A stretch of 64,000 bases of DNA from Lelliottia nimipressuralis (GTDB lineage: Bacteria > Pseudomonadota > Gammaproteobacteria > Enterobacterales > Enterobacteriaceae), in contig NZ_SDDX01000008.1 in assembly GCF_004115925.1 (NCBI RefSeq), positions 434,001 to 498,000 of the forward strand. The letters run 5' to 3'. The translations under genes were made by a program, and so were the position numbers. Below are positions 7,497-16,694 of this stretch, piece by piece; position 1 is the first letter of the stretch, and each line of letters begins with the position of its first letter. The notes beneath the pieces were generated by a model. That model saw nothing but the letters and a program-made list of their open reading frames with translations, made no database searches and was not told where the DNA came from.

Positions 7497-8384
7497 TTAC
7501 TTCAAATATTTCTCAAACCATCCCAGAGTCCGTTTCCATGCCAGCTCCGCTGCGGGCTCGTCATAACGCGGGGTCGAGTCATTATGGAAGCCATGATTTA
7601 CGCCGGGGTAAATATAGGCTTCATAGACTTTATTATTCGCTTTCAGGGCGGCTTCGTACGCTGGCCAGCCTTCGTTGATGTTCTTATCCAGCTCGGCATA
7701 GTGCAGCAGCAGCGGCGCGTTGATTTTCGGGACATCAGACGCCGCGGGCTGGCGGCCATAAAACGGCACCGCGCACTCCAACTCCGGATAGGCCACCGCG
7801 GCGGCATTCGAGACGCCGCCGCCGTAGCAAAATCCGGTAATCCCCACGTTGCCCGTCGCATCGGGATGTTTTTTCATAAACTCCACGGCGGCAAAGAAAT
7901 CATTCATTAATTTGGTGGGGTCCACTTTCTGCTGCAGCACTTTCCCCTCTTCATCATTCCCTGGATATCCGCCGACGGAACTTAATCCGTCCGGTGCCAG
8001 CGCAATATATCCCGCCTTCGCTACCCGGCGGGCAACGTCTTCGATATACGGATTTAAACCGCGGTTTTCATGGACCACGACCACCGCCGGCACTTTTCCC
8101 GTCGTCTTTGCAGGCTTCACCAGATAACCCCGCACTTCACCGTGTCCGTTGGGTGAAGGGTAGTGAATGTATTCCGGCAAAATATCGGGATCGGTGAATT
8201 TCACCTGTTCAGCAAGGGCGTAATTCGGTTTGAGCATATTGAATAACGCCAGCGCCGTAACACCGCCTGCCGCGTAGCGCGCCGCAAGATTGAGAAACTC
8301 GCGTTTGGTTATTTTGCCGTGGGCGTAATAGTCATAGTAATCGAGCAATTCTTGCGGAAAATCTTTCGCGGTCAGCCGGGTCAT
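7497..8384 (-). CDS. yghX: Dienelactone hydrolase family protein YghX
   Basis: A 295-residue alpha/beta hydrolase matching E. coli YghX, which is broken in K-12 but complete here. The dienelactone hydrolase triad is visible: nucleophile Cys in GFCYGGG, Asp in AELDKNI and His in NHGFHND. The N-terminus has TKREFLN at 26-32 followed by a hydrophobic stretch. This resembles a twin-arginine signal in which the first Arg is Lys, so export is possible but unproven. It is divergent from gpr with an 80-base gap, as in E. coli. The natural substrate is unknown. Confidence 0.9.
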   Translation of the reverse strand: MTRLTAKDFPQELLDYYDYYAHGKITKREFLNLAARYAAGGVTALALFNMLKPNYALAEQVKFTDPDILPEYIHYPSPNGHGEVRGYLVKPAKTTGKVPAVVVVHENRGLNPYIEDVARRVAKAGYIALAPDGLSSVGGYPGNDEEGKVLQQKVDPTKLMNDFFAAVEFMKKHPDATGNVGITGFCYGGGVSNAAAVAYPELECAVPFYGRQPAASDVPKINAPLLLHYAELDKNINEGWPAYEAALKANNKVYEAYIYPGVNHGFHNDSTPRYDEPAAELAWKRTLGWFEKYLK

Positions 8385-8466
8385 CGCATATCTCCAGGAA
8401 TTGTGATTTTATAAGGATAGAATGAAAACGCTGTTTCGAAAATTCATCACTAAAAAAGGAGATATC

Positions 8467-9507
8467 ATGTCCTGGACCCCTACTTCAAGCCGCTACGACA
8501 CCATGCAGTACCGTTACTGCGGGAAGAGCGGCCTGCGTTTGCCCGCGCTATCACTTGGATTGTGGCACAGCTTTGGTCACGTTCAGGCGCTGGACAGCCA
8601 GCGCGCACTGCTGCGCAAAGCTTTTGATTCAGGCATTACCCATTTTGATCTCGCGAATAACTACGGCCCGCCTCCAGGCAGCGCGGAAGAGAATTTTGGT
8701 CGTCTGCTGCGCGAGGATTTTGCCGCGTATCGCGATGAACTGATTATCTCCACCAAAGCCGGATACGACATGTGGCCTGGCCCGTACGGATCTGGCGGTT
8801 CGCGGAAGTATCTGCTCGCCAGTCTCGACCAGAGCCTGAAACGCATGGGCGTAGAGTATGTCGATATTTTCTATTCCCACCGCGTTGACGAAAACACGCC
8901 GATGGAAGAGACCGCCGCCGCGCTGGCACAGGCTGTTCAGAGCGGGAAAGCGCTCTACGTGGGGATTTCCTCTTACTCGCCGGAACGCACGCAGAAAATG
9001 ACTGAACTGCTGCGCGAGTGGAAAATTCCACTGCTGATCCATCAGCCGTCCTACAACCTGTTAAACCGTTGGGTGGATAAAAGCGGCCTGCTGGATACCC
9101 TCGTGGCAAACGGCACCGGCTGTATTGCTTTTACACCGCTGGCGCAGGGGCTGCTGACGGGCAAATACCTGAACGGTATTCCGGATGGTTCGCGTATGCA
9201 GCGTGAAGGCAAAAAGGTGCGCGGGTTGACGGAAAAGATGCTGACCGACGCGAACCTGAACAGCCTGCGACTGCTCAACGAAATGGCGCAGGCGCGCGGG
9301 CAGTCAATGGCACAGATGGCCCTGAGCTGGCTGCTAAAAGATGAGCGCGTGACGTCTGTGCTCATCGGCGCCAGCCGCCCTGAGCAGATCGAAGAGAACA
9401 TTCAGGCGCTGCAAAATCTGCACTTTAGCGACGATGAGTTGAAGAGGATTGATCAGCACGTTGCGGATGGAGAGTTGAATTTGTGGCAGGCATCGTCAGA
9501 TAAATAG
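8467..9507 (+). CDS. gpr: L-glyceraldehyde 3-phosphate reductase (aldo-keto reductase YghZ/Gpr)
   Basis: A 346-residue aldo-keto reductase of the AKR14 type, equal in length to E. coli YghZ. It reduces L-glyceraldehyde 3-phosphate and methylglyoxal with NADPH in the cytosol. Family marks include FDLANNYGPPPGSAEENFG with the catalytic Asp and Tyr, ISTKAGYDMWPG with the Lys, FYSHRVDENTPMEE with the His, and the cofactor site SVLIGASRPEQIEEN. The ATG at 8467 was chosen because AAAGGAG lies seven bases upstream. The frame stays open 15 codons earlier, but that would give a non-homologous tail. Confidence 0.95.
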   Translation: MSWTPTSSRYDTMQYRYCGKSGLRLPALSLGLWHSFGHVQALDSQRALLRKAFDSGITHFDLANNYGPPPGSAEENFGRLLREDFAAYRDELIISTKAGYDMWPGPYGSGGSRKYLLASLDQSLKRMGVEYVDIFYSHRVDENTPMEETAAALAQAVQSGKALYVGISSYSPERTQKMTELLREWKIPLLIHQPSYNLLNRWVDKSGLLDTLVANGTGCIAFTPLAQGLLTGKYLNGIPDGSRMQREGKKVRGLTEKMLTDANLNSLRLLNEMAQARGQSMAQMALSWLLKDERVTSVLIGASRPEQIEENIQALQNLHFSDDELKRIDQHVADGELNLWQASSDK

Positions 9508-9541
9508 AGAACGCGGCGTGATGCCCTCCGTCGCCTCTCAT

Positions 9542-9569
9542 GGCCCGGTAAGCGTCGCGCCACCGGGCC
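9542..9569. repeat. REP-type palindrome
   Basis: GGCCCGGT and ACCGGGCC enclose a GC-rich core between the convergent ends of gpr and the unknown gene at 9577. Confidence 0.8.
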
Positions 9570-9576
9570 TGCTAGC

Positions 9577-10080
9577 CTACACCGTAGCAGGGTCCACCAC
9601 CGGGCGCTCGTACTCCGGCCAGACCAGCACCACCAGCTCCGGGTAAGCTTCCAGACTGAATTCGCGGAAACACTGACGTAAATTCAGCACGTCCAGATCG
9701 GAATGCGAGACCTTCTCACCATTCAGGCAGCGCTTTTTGATATTGTCATAATATTTATAGACCGCCGAGTTCAGATCGCTGCAACGGCGCTGGGCTTCAA
9801 AAAGACCGGGGCGGTCGTTTATTTCCGTCATCTTCATCCGCTTAATTGTGGCATGAAGAAAGTCGATATATTCATGATTGACGCGCCAGTACCATACCGG
9901 CGTTATCGCATTCATCAGCAGTGAGAAATGGTCCTCACCCTCTTCTTTGGTCATCGGAATCGGCTGGGATGACTCGCCAGTTTGCTGTAAGTCTTTCGTT
10001 TTATTGAACTCACGCATCAATAAAAGAACACCAGCGGTAAGCAATAGCAATGTAATGACAGAATAAAAAATGCTGTTCAT
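9577..10080 (-). CDS. Unrecognised membrane-anchored protein
   Basis: A 167-residue protein that I do not recognise. It begins with one hydrophobic segment (about residues 4-21, rich in Leu, Val and Thr) followed by basic residues, which suggests a single N-terminal membrane anchor with most of the chain on one side. The rest is charged and probably helical, with WYWRVNHEYIDFLHATIKRM in the middle and an acidic, Pro-rich end (VVLVWPEYERPVVDP). GGAG lies eight bases before the ATG. It diverges from the two unknown genes at 10183-11044 across about 100 bases, so the three may share regulation. E. coli has yqhA in this interval instead. Confidence 0.65.
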   Translation of the reverse strand: MNSIFYSVITLLLLTAGVLLLMREFNKTKDLQQTGESSQPIPMTKEEGEDHFSLLMNAITPVWYWRVNHEYIDFLHATIKRMKMTEINDRPGLFEAQRRCSDLNSAVYKYYDNIKKRCLNGEKVSHSDLDVLNLRQCFREFSLEAYPELVVLVWPEYERPVVDPATV

Positions 10081-10182
10081 GGGATGGCTCCATTTTTTTT
10101 GATTTTAAATTTGCCTCATGTTATTGTCAACGAATCTCACGCCCTATTTGAACCTACCCTGTTGAAATTAAAGGATATTAAA

Positions 10183-10587
10183 ATGCTGCCCGACAATCTT
10201 GTGCCGGTCCGGTACCACATCGCCTCTGTGGTCCCTAAATCGGCGGAAGCAGAAAGCAATGCTAATTTCACTCAGGGAAAAAGAAAACTATCCGATTTTG
10301 AGGCTGACATATTAATTGGTGTTACCCGTACCGGTAAATCACGTAATATGCTGTTAGAAGAGCATGACCGCCATATAAAAGATCGGCTATTTCGCGTGGT
10401 GAAGATTGAAGCCTTTGCCCACCTGCTTAACGACCTGCAGGCCGAGGGAGAAATAGACGCTCAAACATTAAGTCAAATAATGGCTGAAAAAACCGAAGAA
10501 ATAAACGAAGCTGGCAACGAAATTTGGCTTAATCTAATTACCCGAGAAAAAAACAACCCTATTTTTTATAAACTAGAGGATGATTAA
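10183..10587 (+). CDS. Unrecognised small cytoplasmic protein
   Basis: The ATG at 10183 has AAAGGAT six bases upstream and gives 134 residues. The open frame extends 33 codons further, but without a ribosome site there. The protein has no membrane segment or signal. It contains the basic piece TQGKRKLSDFEADILIGVTRTGKSRNM in two parts (GKRKLSDFEAD, then GVTRTGKSRNMLLEEH), then long charged helices rich in Glu, Ala and Lys. GVTRTGKS resembles a P-loop only loosely, and no other NTPase motif follows. It lies two bases before the next gene's probable start, so the two are likely one operon. Function unknown. The DNA is clearly AT-richer than its neighbours. Confidence 0.6.
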   Translation: MLPDNLVPVRYHIASVVPKSAEAESNANFTQGKRKLSDFEADILIGVTRTGKSRNMLLEEHDRHIKDRLFRVVKIEAFAHLLNDLQAEGEIDAQTLSQIMAEKTEEINEAGNEIWLNLITREKNNPIFYKLEDD

Positions 10588-10588
10588 C

Positions 10589-11044
10589 GTGAAAGAAGTT
10601 GAAGATAATAACGTTTATTTGACTTTAGATAACCATAAAAGCGATGAGTTTATCTTAAAGCAAAATCTCGACGCATTAATAAAACATAAAAATGACGAGA
10701 TGACCCGCATTGCGCAAGACATGGTATCGATCCCGGCTGCGCTGGTTCGCCTGAAGTGGGAAAATCGCCGCGAGATCTACTCGTTGCAGGTGAAAGAAGA
10801 GATTTATGGCGCGATGATTAACGCGGTCATATCCCTCAAGCCCGAACTGAAAGAGAAAATCATGGGCCGCATTGAGAGCAACTACCAGCATCTGCTCTCC
10901 AGAGAGGCCTCCACGCTGCGCTTGACGCGCAAACTGGCTGACGGTGGCTATCACACCTCGAACGTCACCACCGTCGCTCTCGACGAAGATGCGCTGGCGG
11001 CAAAAGTGGACGCCCCTTCCCACACGCCTGCAGAGCCGAAATAG
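10589..11044 (+). CDS. Unrecognised small cytoplasmic protein
   Basis: I place the start at GTG 10589, eight bases after AGAGGA and one base after the previous stop, giving 151 residues. An ATG three codons earlier lies too close to that ribosome site. The chain is charged and helical (LKQNLDALIKHKNDEM, LSREASTLRLTRKL) with a flexible Ala/Pro-rich end (SHTPAEPK). There is no signal, membrane segment or known motif. It is translationally linked to the preceding unknown gene, which suggests the two products act together. The first third is AT-rich and the remainder has ordinary composition. Confidence 0.6.
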   Translation: MKEVEDNNVYLTLDNHKSDEFILKQNLDALIKHKNDEMTRIAQDMVSIPAALVRLKWENRREIYSLQVKEEIYGAMINAVISLKPELKEKIMGRIESNYQHLLSREASTLRLTRKLADGGYHTSNVTTVALDEDALAAKVDAPSHTPAEPK

Positions 11045-11134
11045 CCTCACCAGTCAGATTCCCCCGAATACGACAACCTCCTCCTCTCGCTCTTCTACAC
11101 TTAATGGCCTAACTCACCCAACAGGAGAGGCCTT

Positions 11135-12031
11135 ATGTCAAAACATCAGACACATATCCAGGACCCAACCACCCAGTACTACACCGGCGACTACCCTAAG
11201 CAAAAGCAGCCAGCGCCTGGCGTGCAAGCGAAGATGACGCCCGTGCCAGACTGCGGCGAGAAGAGCTACAAAGGTAGCGGCAGGCTCCAGGATCGTAAGG
11301 CACTGGTGACTGGGGGTGATTCCGGTATCGGGCGCGCCGCCGCCATTGCTTACGCGCGTGAAGGCGCTGACGTGGCGATTAACTATCTGCCTGCGGAAGA
11401 AGAGGACGCCCAGGAGGTCAAACAGCTGATCGAAGAGGCGGGCCGTAAAGCGGTGCTGATTCCAGGCGATCTGAGCGATGAGTCCTTTGCCCGCTCGCTG
11501 GTGCATAAAGCCCGCGAAGCGCTGGGCGGGTTGGATACGCTGGCGCTGGTTGCCGGTAAACAGGTCGCTGTCGAGAAGATTGCCGATTTGACCACCGAAC
11601 AGTTTACGCAAACCTACGCGGTGAACGTGCTGGCACTTTTCTGGATCACACAGGAGGCAATTCCCGTCCTGCCTGCCGGTTCCAGCATCGTGACTACCTC
11701 GTCCATTCAGGCCTATCAGCCAAGCCCGCATCTGCTCGATTACGCCTCGACGAAAGCGGCGATACTGAACTACAGCCGTGGGCTGGCAAAACAGGTGGCA
11801 GAGAAAGGCATTCGCGTTAACGTGGTTGCCCCTGGCCCGATCTGGACGGCACTGCAAATTTCTGGCGGCCAGACGCAGGAGAAAATTCCGCAGTTTGGTC
11901 AGAAGACGCCGATGAAACGTGCGGGGCAGCCTGCTGAACTGGCTGGAGTGTATGTCTATCTGGCGAGTCAGGAGTCGAGCTACGTTACGGCAGAAGTGCA
12001 CGGCGTGTGCGGCGGGGAACATTTAGGCTAG
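11135..12031 (+). CDS. yghA: NADP-dependent short-chain dehydrogenase YghA
   Basis: A 298-residue short-chain dehydrogenase/reductase matching E. coli YghA. After an N-terminal extension of about 50 residues ([13 protein letters not shown]) comes the Rossmann fold: cofactor motif TGGDSGIG at about 59-66, LVAGKQ after strand 4, catalytic Ser in SSIQAY, and YASTK with the catalytic Tyr and Lys. The family acts on small carbonyl compounds and quinones, and the physiological substrate is not established. AGGAG lies eight bases before the ATG. It converges with exbD across a bidirectional terminator. Confidence 0.93.
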   Translation: MSKHQTHIQDPTTQYYTGDYPKQKQPAPGVQAKMTPVPDCGEKSYKGSGRLQDRKALVTGGDSGIGRAAAIAYAREGADVAINYLPAEEEDAQEVKQLIEEAGRKAVLIPGDLSDESFARSLVHKAREALGGLDTLALVAGKQVAVEKIADLTTEQFTQTYAVNVLALFWITQEAIPVLPAGSSIVTTSSIQAYQPSPHLLDYASTKAAILNYSRGLAKQVAEKGIRVNVVAPGPIWTALQISGGQTQEKIPQFGQKTPMKRAGQPAELAGVYVYLASQESSYVTAEVHGVCGGEHLG

Positions 12032-12130
12032 TGCTGTCAGTCTGCCCGGGGGCGCTACGAATATCGCGCCTGCGGGTTTGTCCCGCCTGAGACTTTCTCT
12101 TACACGTTACTCACGAAAGAGAGAAAACAA

Positions 12131-12152
12131 AACGGCAACTTGCGTTGCCGTT
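12131..12152. terminator. Bidirectional terminator between yghA and exbD
   Basis: AACGGCAAC and GTTGCCGTT pair around a four-base loop, with A-rich and T-rich flanks, so the hairpin can end transcripts from both convergent sides. Confidence 0.85.
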
Positions 12153-12159
12153 TTTACGT

Positions 12160-12585
12160 TTATTTCGCCGCCGTTTTCTCTTCGCCGACCAGTCCGATTT
12201 TGAGATAGCCCGCCTGGTGCAGCGTATCCATCACTCTCATCATGGTCTCGTAGTCGACGGTTTTATCCGCGCGGAAGAAGACGGTAGTGTCTTTTTTGCC
12301 CTGGGTCAGCGCATCCAGTGCCGGAATAACGGATTGATCGGTGACCGGGTCGTTGCCCAGGAACATCGATTTATCAGCTTTCACCGACAGGTAAATCGGT
12401 TTTTCCGGACGCGGCTGCGGCTGGCTGGAAGAGGCCGGCAGATTGACCTTCACGTCCACCGTCGCCAGAGGCGCGGCCACCATGAAGATAATCAGCAGAA
12501 CCAGCATAACGTCGATAAACGGCGTTACGTTGATTTCGTGCATTTCGCCGTTATCGTCCAGATTTTCATTAAGACGCATTGCCAT
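12160..12585 (-). CDS. exbD: TonB system transport protein ExbD
   Basis: A 141-residue inner-membrane protein with one transmembrane helix (about 23-43) and a periplasmic domain. The essential Asp25 is present in PFIDVMLVLLIIF and conducts protons for the motor. With ExbB and TonB it powers outer-membrane receptors such as the TonB-dependent siderophore receptor at 40074 in this window. It follows exbB by six bases in the same operon and should share its Fur-linked regulation. Confidence 0.97.
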   Translation of the reverse strand: MAMRLNENLDDNGEMHEINVTPFIDVMLVLLIIFMVAAPLATVDVKVNLPASSSQPQPRPEKPIYLSVKADKSMFLGNDPVTDQSVIPALDALTQGKKDTTVFFRADKTVDYETMMRVMDTLHQAGYLKIGLVGEEKTAAK

Positions 12586-12591
12586 AACGTA

Positions 12592-13323
12592 TCAACCTAC
12601 ACGCAGTTTCGAAGCAGAATGTACCGGCTTAACGGAGCTGGCGCTGAGGTCGAGATCGCGGCTTTGCAGCAGCAGAACCTGTGCGGCAACATCACCGAGC
12701 GTGGCTTTGTAGCTGCCAATCATACGCGCGAAGATGTTATAGATAACCACCGCCGGAATAGCAGCGATAAGGCCGATAGCCGTTGCCAGCAGCGCTTCCG
12801 CGATGCCCGGTGCCACTACGGCGAGGTTGGTGGTTTGCGTCTGAGCAATACCGATGAAGCTGTTCATGATGCCCCACACGGTACCAAACAGACCCACGAA
12901 CGGGGAGATCGCACCGATAGTTGCCAGATAACCATTTCCGCGGCCCATGTGACGGCCCACGGCGGCAACGCGACGTTCCAGGCGGAAGCCCGTACGCTCT
13001 TTAATGCCTTCGTTATCTTCACTGCCTGCGGAGAGTTCCAGTTCGTTCTGAGCTTCGTTGACCAATTGGGTGGTCAGGCTTTTCGCATGGAACGCGGAGG
13101 TGATGTCAAATGCCTGATTCAGCGAGCGTGCTTCAGCCAGCTGCTGTTGCTCGCGCTTAAGGCGGCGCTTTTGAGAAATCAGCTCAACGCTTTTGCTGAA
13201 GAAAATTGCCCAGGTGATCACGGACGCCAGAATCAGGCCGATCATCACAATCTTAACCACGATGTCAGCATGTTGATACATGCCCCAAACGGAGAGATCC
13301 GTCTGCATCAAATTATTACCCAC
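12592..13323 (-). CDS. exbB: TonB system transport protein ExbB
   Basis: A 243-residue MotA/TolQ/ExbB proton-channel protein with three membrane segments: near 20-40, and the pair near 130-150 and 175-195, including FGTVWGIMNSF and EALLATAIGLIAAIPAVV. It forms the pentameric stator around the ExbD dimer that energises TonB. It has the length and start (MGNNLMQTDLSVWGM) of E. coli ExbB. A Fur-like site lies 64 bases upstream. Confidence 0.97.
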   Translation of the reverse strand: MGNNLMQTDLSVWGMYQHADIVVKIVMIGLILASVITWAIFFSKSVELISQKRRLKREQQQLAEARSLNQAFDITSAFHAKSLTTQLVNEAQNELELSAGSEDNEGIKERTGFRLERRVAAVGRHMGRGNGYLATIGAISPFVGLFGTVWGIMNSFIGIAQTQTTNLAVVAPGIAEALLATAIGLIAAIPAVVIYNIFARMIGSYKATLGDVAAQVLLLQSRDLDLSASSVKPVHSASKLRVG

Positions 13324-13386
13324 TCTGTATCTCCAGGACGCAAATCACAAATTCTGAGCATAATAATATCAAAACCACGTCGAATT

Positions 13387-13405
13387 GATAGTAGTTCTCA
13401 TTAGT
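13387..13405 (-). promoter_or_regulatory. Fur box upstream of exbBD
   Basis: On the minus strand the 19-mer beginning ACTAATGAGAAC agrees with the Fur consensus (GATAATGATAATCATTATC) at 13 of 19 positions by my count. Iron repression of exbBD is established in E. coli. Confidence 0.6.
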
Positions 13406-13531
13406 ATTTGCATAGTGCCGTAAATTTCGCTCATTTTCCTTGCGCTTACGCAGTAAAAATTTCTTATGCGTATTTTTCATAAAATATTGTGCTTATTCGC
13501 TAAGCATCCGGATGCAGATTTTCGCAATCGT

Positions 13532-13555
13532 GGTAGTCTGGACGTCCAGACGGAT
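13532..13555 (+). promoter_or_regulatory. MetJ boxes (met boxes) upstream of metC
   Basis: Three adjacent 8-mers, GGTAGTCT, GGACGTCC and AGACGGAT, match the AGACGTCT consensus at 5, 6 and 6 positions. They end 19 bases before the metC start, consistent with repression by MetJ and S-adenosylmethionine. Confidence 0.75.
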
Positions 13556-13574
13556 AAAAACAGGTTTAGCGAAC

Positions 13575-14762
13575 ATGACAGAGAAGCATCTTGATACCAC
13601 GCTTGTGCAGGCAGGACGCAGTAAAAAGTACACTCAGGGTTCGGTAAATAGCGTGATTCAACGCGCCTCCTCGCTGGTCTTCGATACTGTTGAGGCCAAG
13701 AAGCACGCCACCCGCAACCGCGCGAAAGGCGAGCTGTTTTATGGGCGTCGCGGCACCTTGACCCATTTCTCATTGCAGGAAGCGATGTGCGAGCTGGAAG
13801 GTGGCGTCGGCTGTGCCCTGTTCCCGTGCGGTGCCGCTGCGGTGGCGAATACGATTCTGGCGTTCGTTGAACAGGGCGATCATATCCTGATGACTAACAC
13901 CGCCTACGAGCCAAGCCAGGATTTCTGCACCAAAATCCTGACCCGTCTGGGTGTCACCACCGGCTGGTTCGATCCGCTGATCGGCGAAGGCATTGCGGAG
14001 CTTATCCAGCCGAATACGCGCATTGTGTTCCTGGAATCTCCCGGCTCTATCACCATGGAAGTGCATGACGTTCCGGCGATTGTCCGCGCGGTGCGTCGCG
14101 TGGCGCCAGACGCTATCATCATGATCGATAACACCTGGGCGGCGGGCGTGCTGTTTAAAGCCCTTGAGTTTGACATCGATATCTCGATTCAGGCGGCAAC
14201 GAAATACCTGATTGGCCACTCAGACGGCATGATTGGCACGGCGGTGTCTAACGCCCGCTGCTGGGATCAGCTGCGCGAAAACGCCTACCTGATGGGGCAG
14301 ATGGTAGATGCTGATACCGCTTATATGACCAGTCGCGGGCTTCGTACGCTGGGCGTGCGTCTGCGTCAGCATCACGAAAGCAGTCTGAAAGTGGCTGAAT
14401 GGCTGGCGCAACATCCGCAAGTCGCTCGCGTGAATCACCCTGCGCTACCGGGCAGCAAAGGCCACGAATTCTGGAAACGTGACTTTACGGGCAGCAGCGG
14501 TCTGTTCTCATTTGTTCTCAATAAACGACTGAGTAACGACGAGCTGGCAGCCTACCTGGATAACTTCTCGCTCTTTAGCATGGCTTACTCCTGGGGCGGC
14601 TTTGAATCGCTCATTCTGCCGAATCAGCCTGAACAACTTGCCGGTTTGCGGCCGGGCGGAGAAATCGACTTTACCGGCACGCTGATCCGACTGCACATCG
14701 GTTTAGAAAATGTTGATGATCTGATCGCGGATTTATCGGCAGGTTTCGAACGCATCGTGTAG
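13575..14762 (+). CDS. metC: Cystathionine beta-lyase
   Basis: A 395-residue cytoplasmic PLP enzyme, identical in length to E. coli MetC. It splits cystathionine into homocysteine, pyruvate and ammonia in methionine synthesis. The PLP Lys is at residue 210 in [21 protein letters not shown] and the SPGS loop are conserved Cys/Met-metabolism family features. The frame is open 45 codons further upstream, but the ATG at 13575 gives the family length and places the MetJ boxes in the promoter. It is divergent from exbBD. Confidence 0.97.
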   Translation: MTEKHLDTTLVQAGRSKKYTQGSVNSVIQRASSLVFDTVEAKKHATRNRAKGELFYGRRGTLTHFSLQEAMCELEGGVGCALFPCGAAAVANTILAFVEQGDHILMTNTAYEPSQDFCTKILTRLGVTTGWFDPLIGEGIAELIQPNTRIVFLESPGSITMEVHDVPAIVRAVRRVAPDAIIMIDNTWAAGVLFKALEFDIDISIQAATKYLIGHSDGMIGTAVSNARCWDQLRENAYLMGQMVDADTAYMTSRGLRTLGVRLRQHHESSLKVAEWLAQHPQVARVNHPALPGSKGHEFWKRDFTGSSGLFSFVLNKRLSNDELAAYLDNFSLFSMAYSWGGFESLILPNQPEQLAGLRPGGEIDFTGTLIRLHIGLENVDDLIADLSAGFERIV

Positions 14763-14904
14763 AGTGCGGGCTGTAAATGTACTCCCGGACCGTTTTACAG
14801 ACACGTGCAGCAGAAAAGACTGCATTTGTTGGGTCCCCGATCAACCCCACTGGGCGAAATCAGGAGTACAATAGCCACATATCAGTTGTTCCACAGGAAA
14901 GTCC

Positions 14905-15564
14905 ATGGCTGTCATTCAAGATATTATCGCTGCGCTCTGGCAACACGACTTTGCAGCGCTGGCGGACCCGCACGTTGTAGGTGTTGTTTATTTCGTTATG
15001 TTCGCCACGCTTTTTCTGGAAAACGGTCTGCTGCCGGCCTCGTTTCTTCCGGGCGACAGCCTGCTGTTATTAGCCGGGGCGTTAATCGGTAAAGGCGTTA
15101 TGGACTTCGCCCCCACGATCGTGATTTTAACGTCGGCCGCCAGCCTCGGCTGCTGGTTGAGCTATGTGCAGGGCCGCTGGCTCGGCAATACGCGCGTGGT
15201 GAAAGGCTGGCTGGCGCAACTGCCCGTGAAATACCACGAGCGCGCCACCTGCATGTTTGACCGCCACGGCCTGTTGGCTCTGCTCGCCGGACGTTTTCTG
15301 GCGTTTATTCGCACCCTGCTGCCAACGATGGCCGGGATTTCTGGCCTGTCGAACCGCCGCTTCCAGTTCTTCAACTGGCTGAGCGCCCTGCTGTGGGTCG
15401 GCGTTGTGACCTCTTTGGGTTATGCCCTGAGCATGATCCCGTTTGTGAAGCACCACGAAGATCAGGTGATGACCTTCCTGATGATCCTGCCGATTTTCCT
15501 GCTGGTTGCAGGCCTCGTCGGGACGCTGTTTGTGGTGATCAAGAAGAAATGCTGTAACGTCTAA
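14905..15564 (+). CDS. yghB: DedA-family membrane protein YghB
   Basis: A 219-residue inner-membrane protein of the DedA (SNARE-associated/VTT) family, matching E. coli YghB. Family hallmarks are [20 protein letters not shown] with the conserved acidic residues and [16 protein letters not shown] with the essential Arg residues; several hydrophobic segments surround them. DedA proteins are linked to lipid flipping, proton-motive-force maintenance and proper cell division. AGGAAA lies before the ATG. It probably has its own transcription unit after metC. Confidence 0.93.
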   Translation: MAVIQDIIAALWQHDFAALADPHVVGVVYFVMFATLFLENGLLPASFLPGDSLLLLAGALIGKGVMDFAPTIVILTSAASLGCWLSYVQGRWLGNTRVVKGWLAQLPVKYHERATCMFDRHGLLALLAGRFLAFIRTLLPTMAGISGLSNRRFQFFNWLSALLWVGVVTSLGYALSMIPFVKHHEDQVMTFLMILPIFLLVAGLVGTLFVVIKKKCCNV

Positions 15565-15600
15565 TCTTGTCCGTCTTCTCCCTCCCCGGGAGAGGACGCT

Positions 15601-16500
15601 TTACATTCCCTGCATCGTTCTGATACGCGCCGCATCTTCCCCCGGCGTCACGCCAAAATAGCGTTTAAACTCACGGCTGAACTGCGACGCACTTTCATAG
15701 CCAACGCGCATCGCCGCAGCGCTGGCTTTCATCCCATCGTGAATCATCAGCATCCGCGCTTTGTGCAGGCGATAGCTTTTCAGGTACTGCAACGGCGACG
15801 TGCTGGTGACGGATTTAAAGTTATGGTGGAACGCCGAGACGCTCATATTGGCCTCTGACGCCAGCTCATCCACGCTCAGGTTTTCCGTGTACTGGCTCTC
15901 AATACGTTTTAATACGCGGCTGATGAGGCTGAAATGGGTCTGACGGCTCACTAGTGCCAGCAGCGCCCCGCCGCCCGGTCCCATCAGAACGTGATAGAGG
16001 ATCTCGCGGATTATCTGCTTGCCGAGAATACGCGCGTCGAGCGGGCGTTCCATAACGTCCAGCAGACGCTCAATGGCGCACAGAATCTCATCGGAGAGCG
16101 TCGCGGAGTTAATGCCGCTCGCCGCCATCGCGGGCTGGAACAGTTCGTCTTCACCGATATCCATCAGCAGTTCCTGAAGCTGGAGAATATCTACGTTGAC
16201 GCGAATGCCCGCCAGCGGAACGGCCTCAGTCGCATAGGTTTCACATTCAAAGGGTAAAGGTACTGTGAGGAGTAAATATTCGTTGGTGTCGTAACGGAAC
16301 ACGCGCTCATTGATATAGCCAATTTTATGGCCTGAAAAGAGAAATACGATGCCGGGCTGGTACATCACTGGCGTGCGCGTACCGGGCTGTGTGCCGTATA
16401 AAAGACGTATATCCGGCAACAGCTCAGTGAGCGTATTTTCTTTATCTTTCAGTCTGTTAATTTGCCCCGTCAATTGCAGGCAAATCTCATCGCGGTTCAT
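15601..16500 (-). CDS. yqhC: AraC-family transcriptional activator YqhC
   Basis: A 299-residue regulator with an N-terminal cupin-like sensor domain (about 1-190) and a C-terminal AraC double helix-turn-helix (about 195-295; [18 protein letters not shown] and [21 protein letters not shown]). In E. coli YqhC senses aldehydes such as glyoxal and furfural and activates yqhD-dkgA. That target pair is divergently placed here, 194 bases away, which supports the assignment. A CCCTCC...GGGAGAGG dyad lies just past its stop. Confidence 0.93.
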   Translation of the reverse strand: MNRDEICLQLTGQINRLKDKENTLTELLPDIRLLYGTQPGTRTPVMYQPGIVFLFSGHKIGYINERVFRYDTNEYLLLTVPLPFECETYATEAVPLAGIRVNVDILQLQELLMDIGEDELFQPAMAASGINSATLSDEILCAIERLLDVMERPLDARILGKQIIREILYHVLMGPGGGALLALVSRQTHFSLISRVLKRIESQYTENLSVDELASEANMSVSAFHHNFKSVTSTSPLQYLKSYRLHKARMLMIHDGMKASAAAMRVGYESASQFSREFKRYFGVTPGEDAARIRTMQGM

Positions 16501-16694
16501 TCAGGTTTACTCCCGATACGGTTTCCATTGTTGCCAGTTTGCGCACCTTTTCGCATTTTCTCCAGCCCTCTGTAGAAATGGGCAAGACAACGGCAGGAAT
16601 GTGCATTGAGAGGCGTGCCTTCGATGGCCACAATGGGCACCATCAGGCAGCCATCGACGCCGCCACGTTTTTCACCCACATAAGGGAACGAGCA
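16501..16694. other. yqhC-yqhD divergent promoter region
   Basis: This region must contain the YqhC-dependent promoter of yqhD-dkgA. An open frame runs through it in phase with yqhD from 16539, but it adds 52 residues unlike the family. AAGGGA before ATG 16695 marks the real start. I could not identify the YqhC site with confidence. Confidence 0.5.

Noticed and set aside
10270..10360. A possible P-loop (GVTRTGKS) in the unknown gene at 10183
   Set aside because: The pattern lacks the preceding strand and any Walker B partner, so no ATPase was claimed.
12145..13404. A 419-codon forward reading frame opposite exbBD
   Set aside because: It is fully antisense to two well-recognised genes, is rich in His, Arg and Gln as expected of a mirrored GC-rich frame, and has no family feature.
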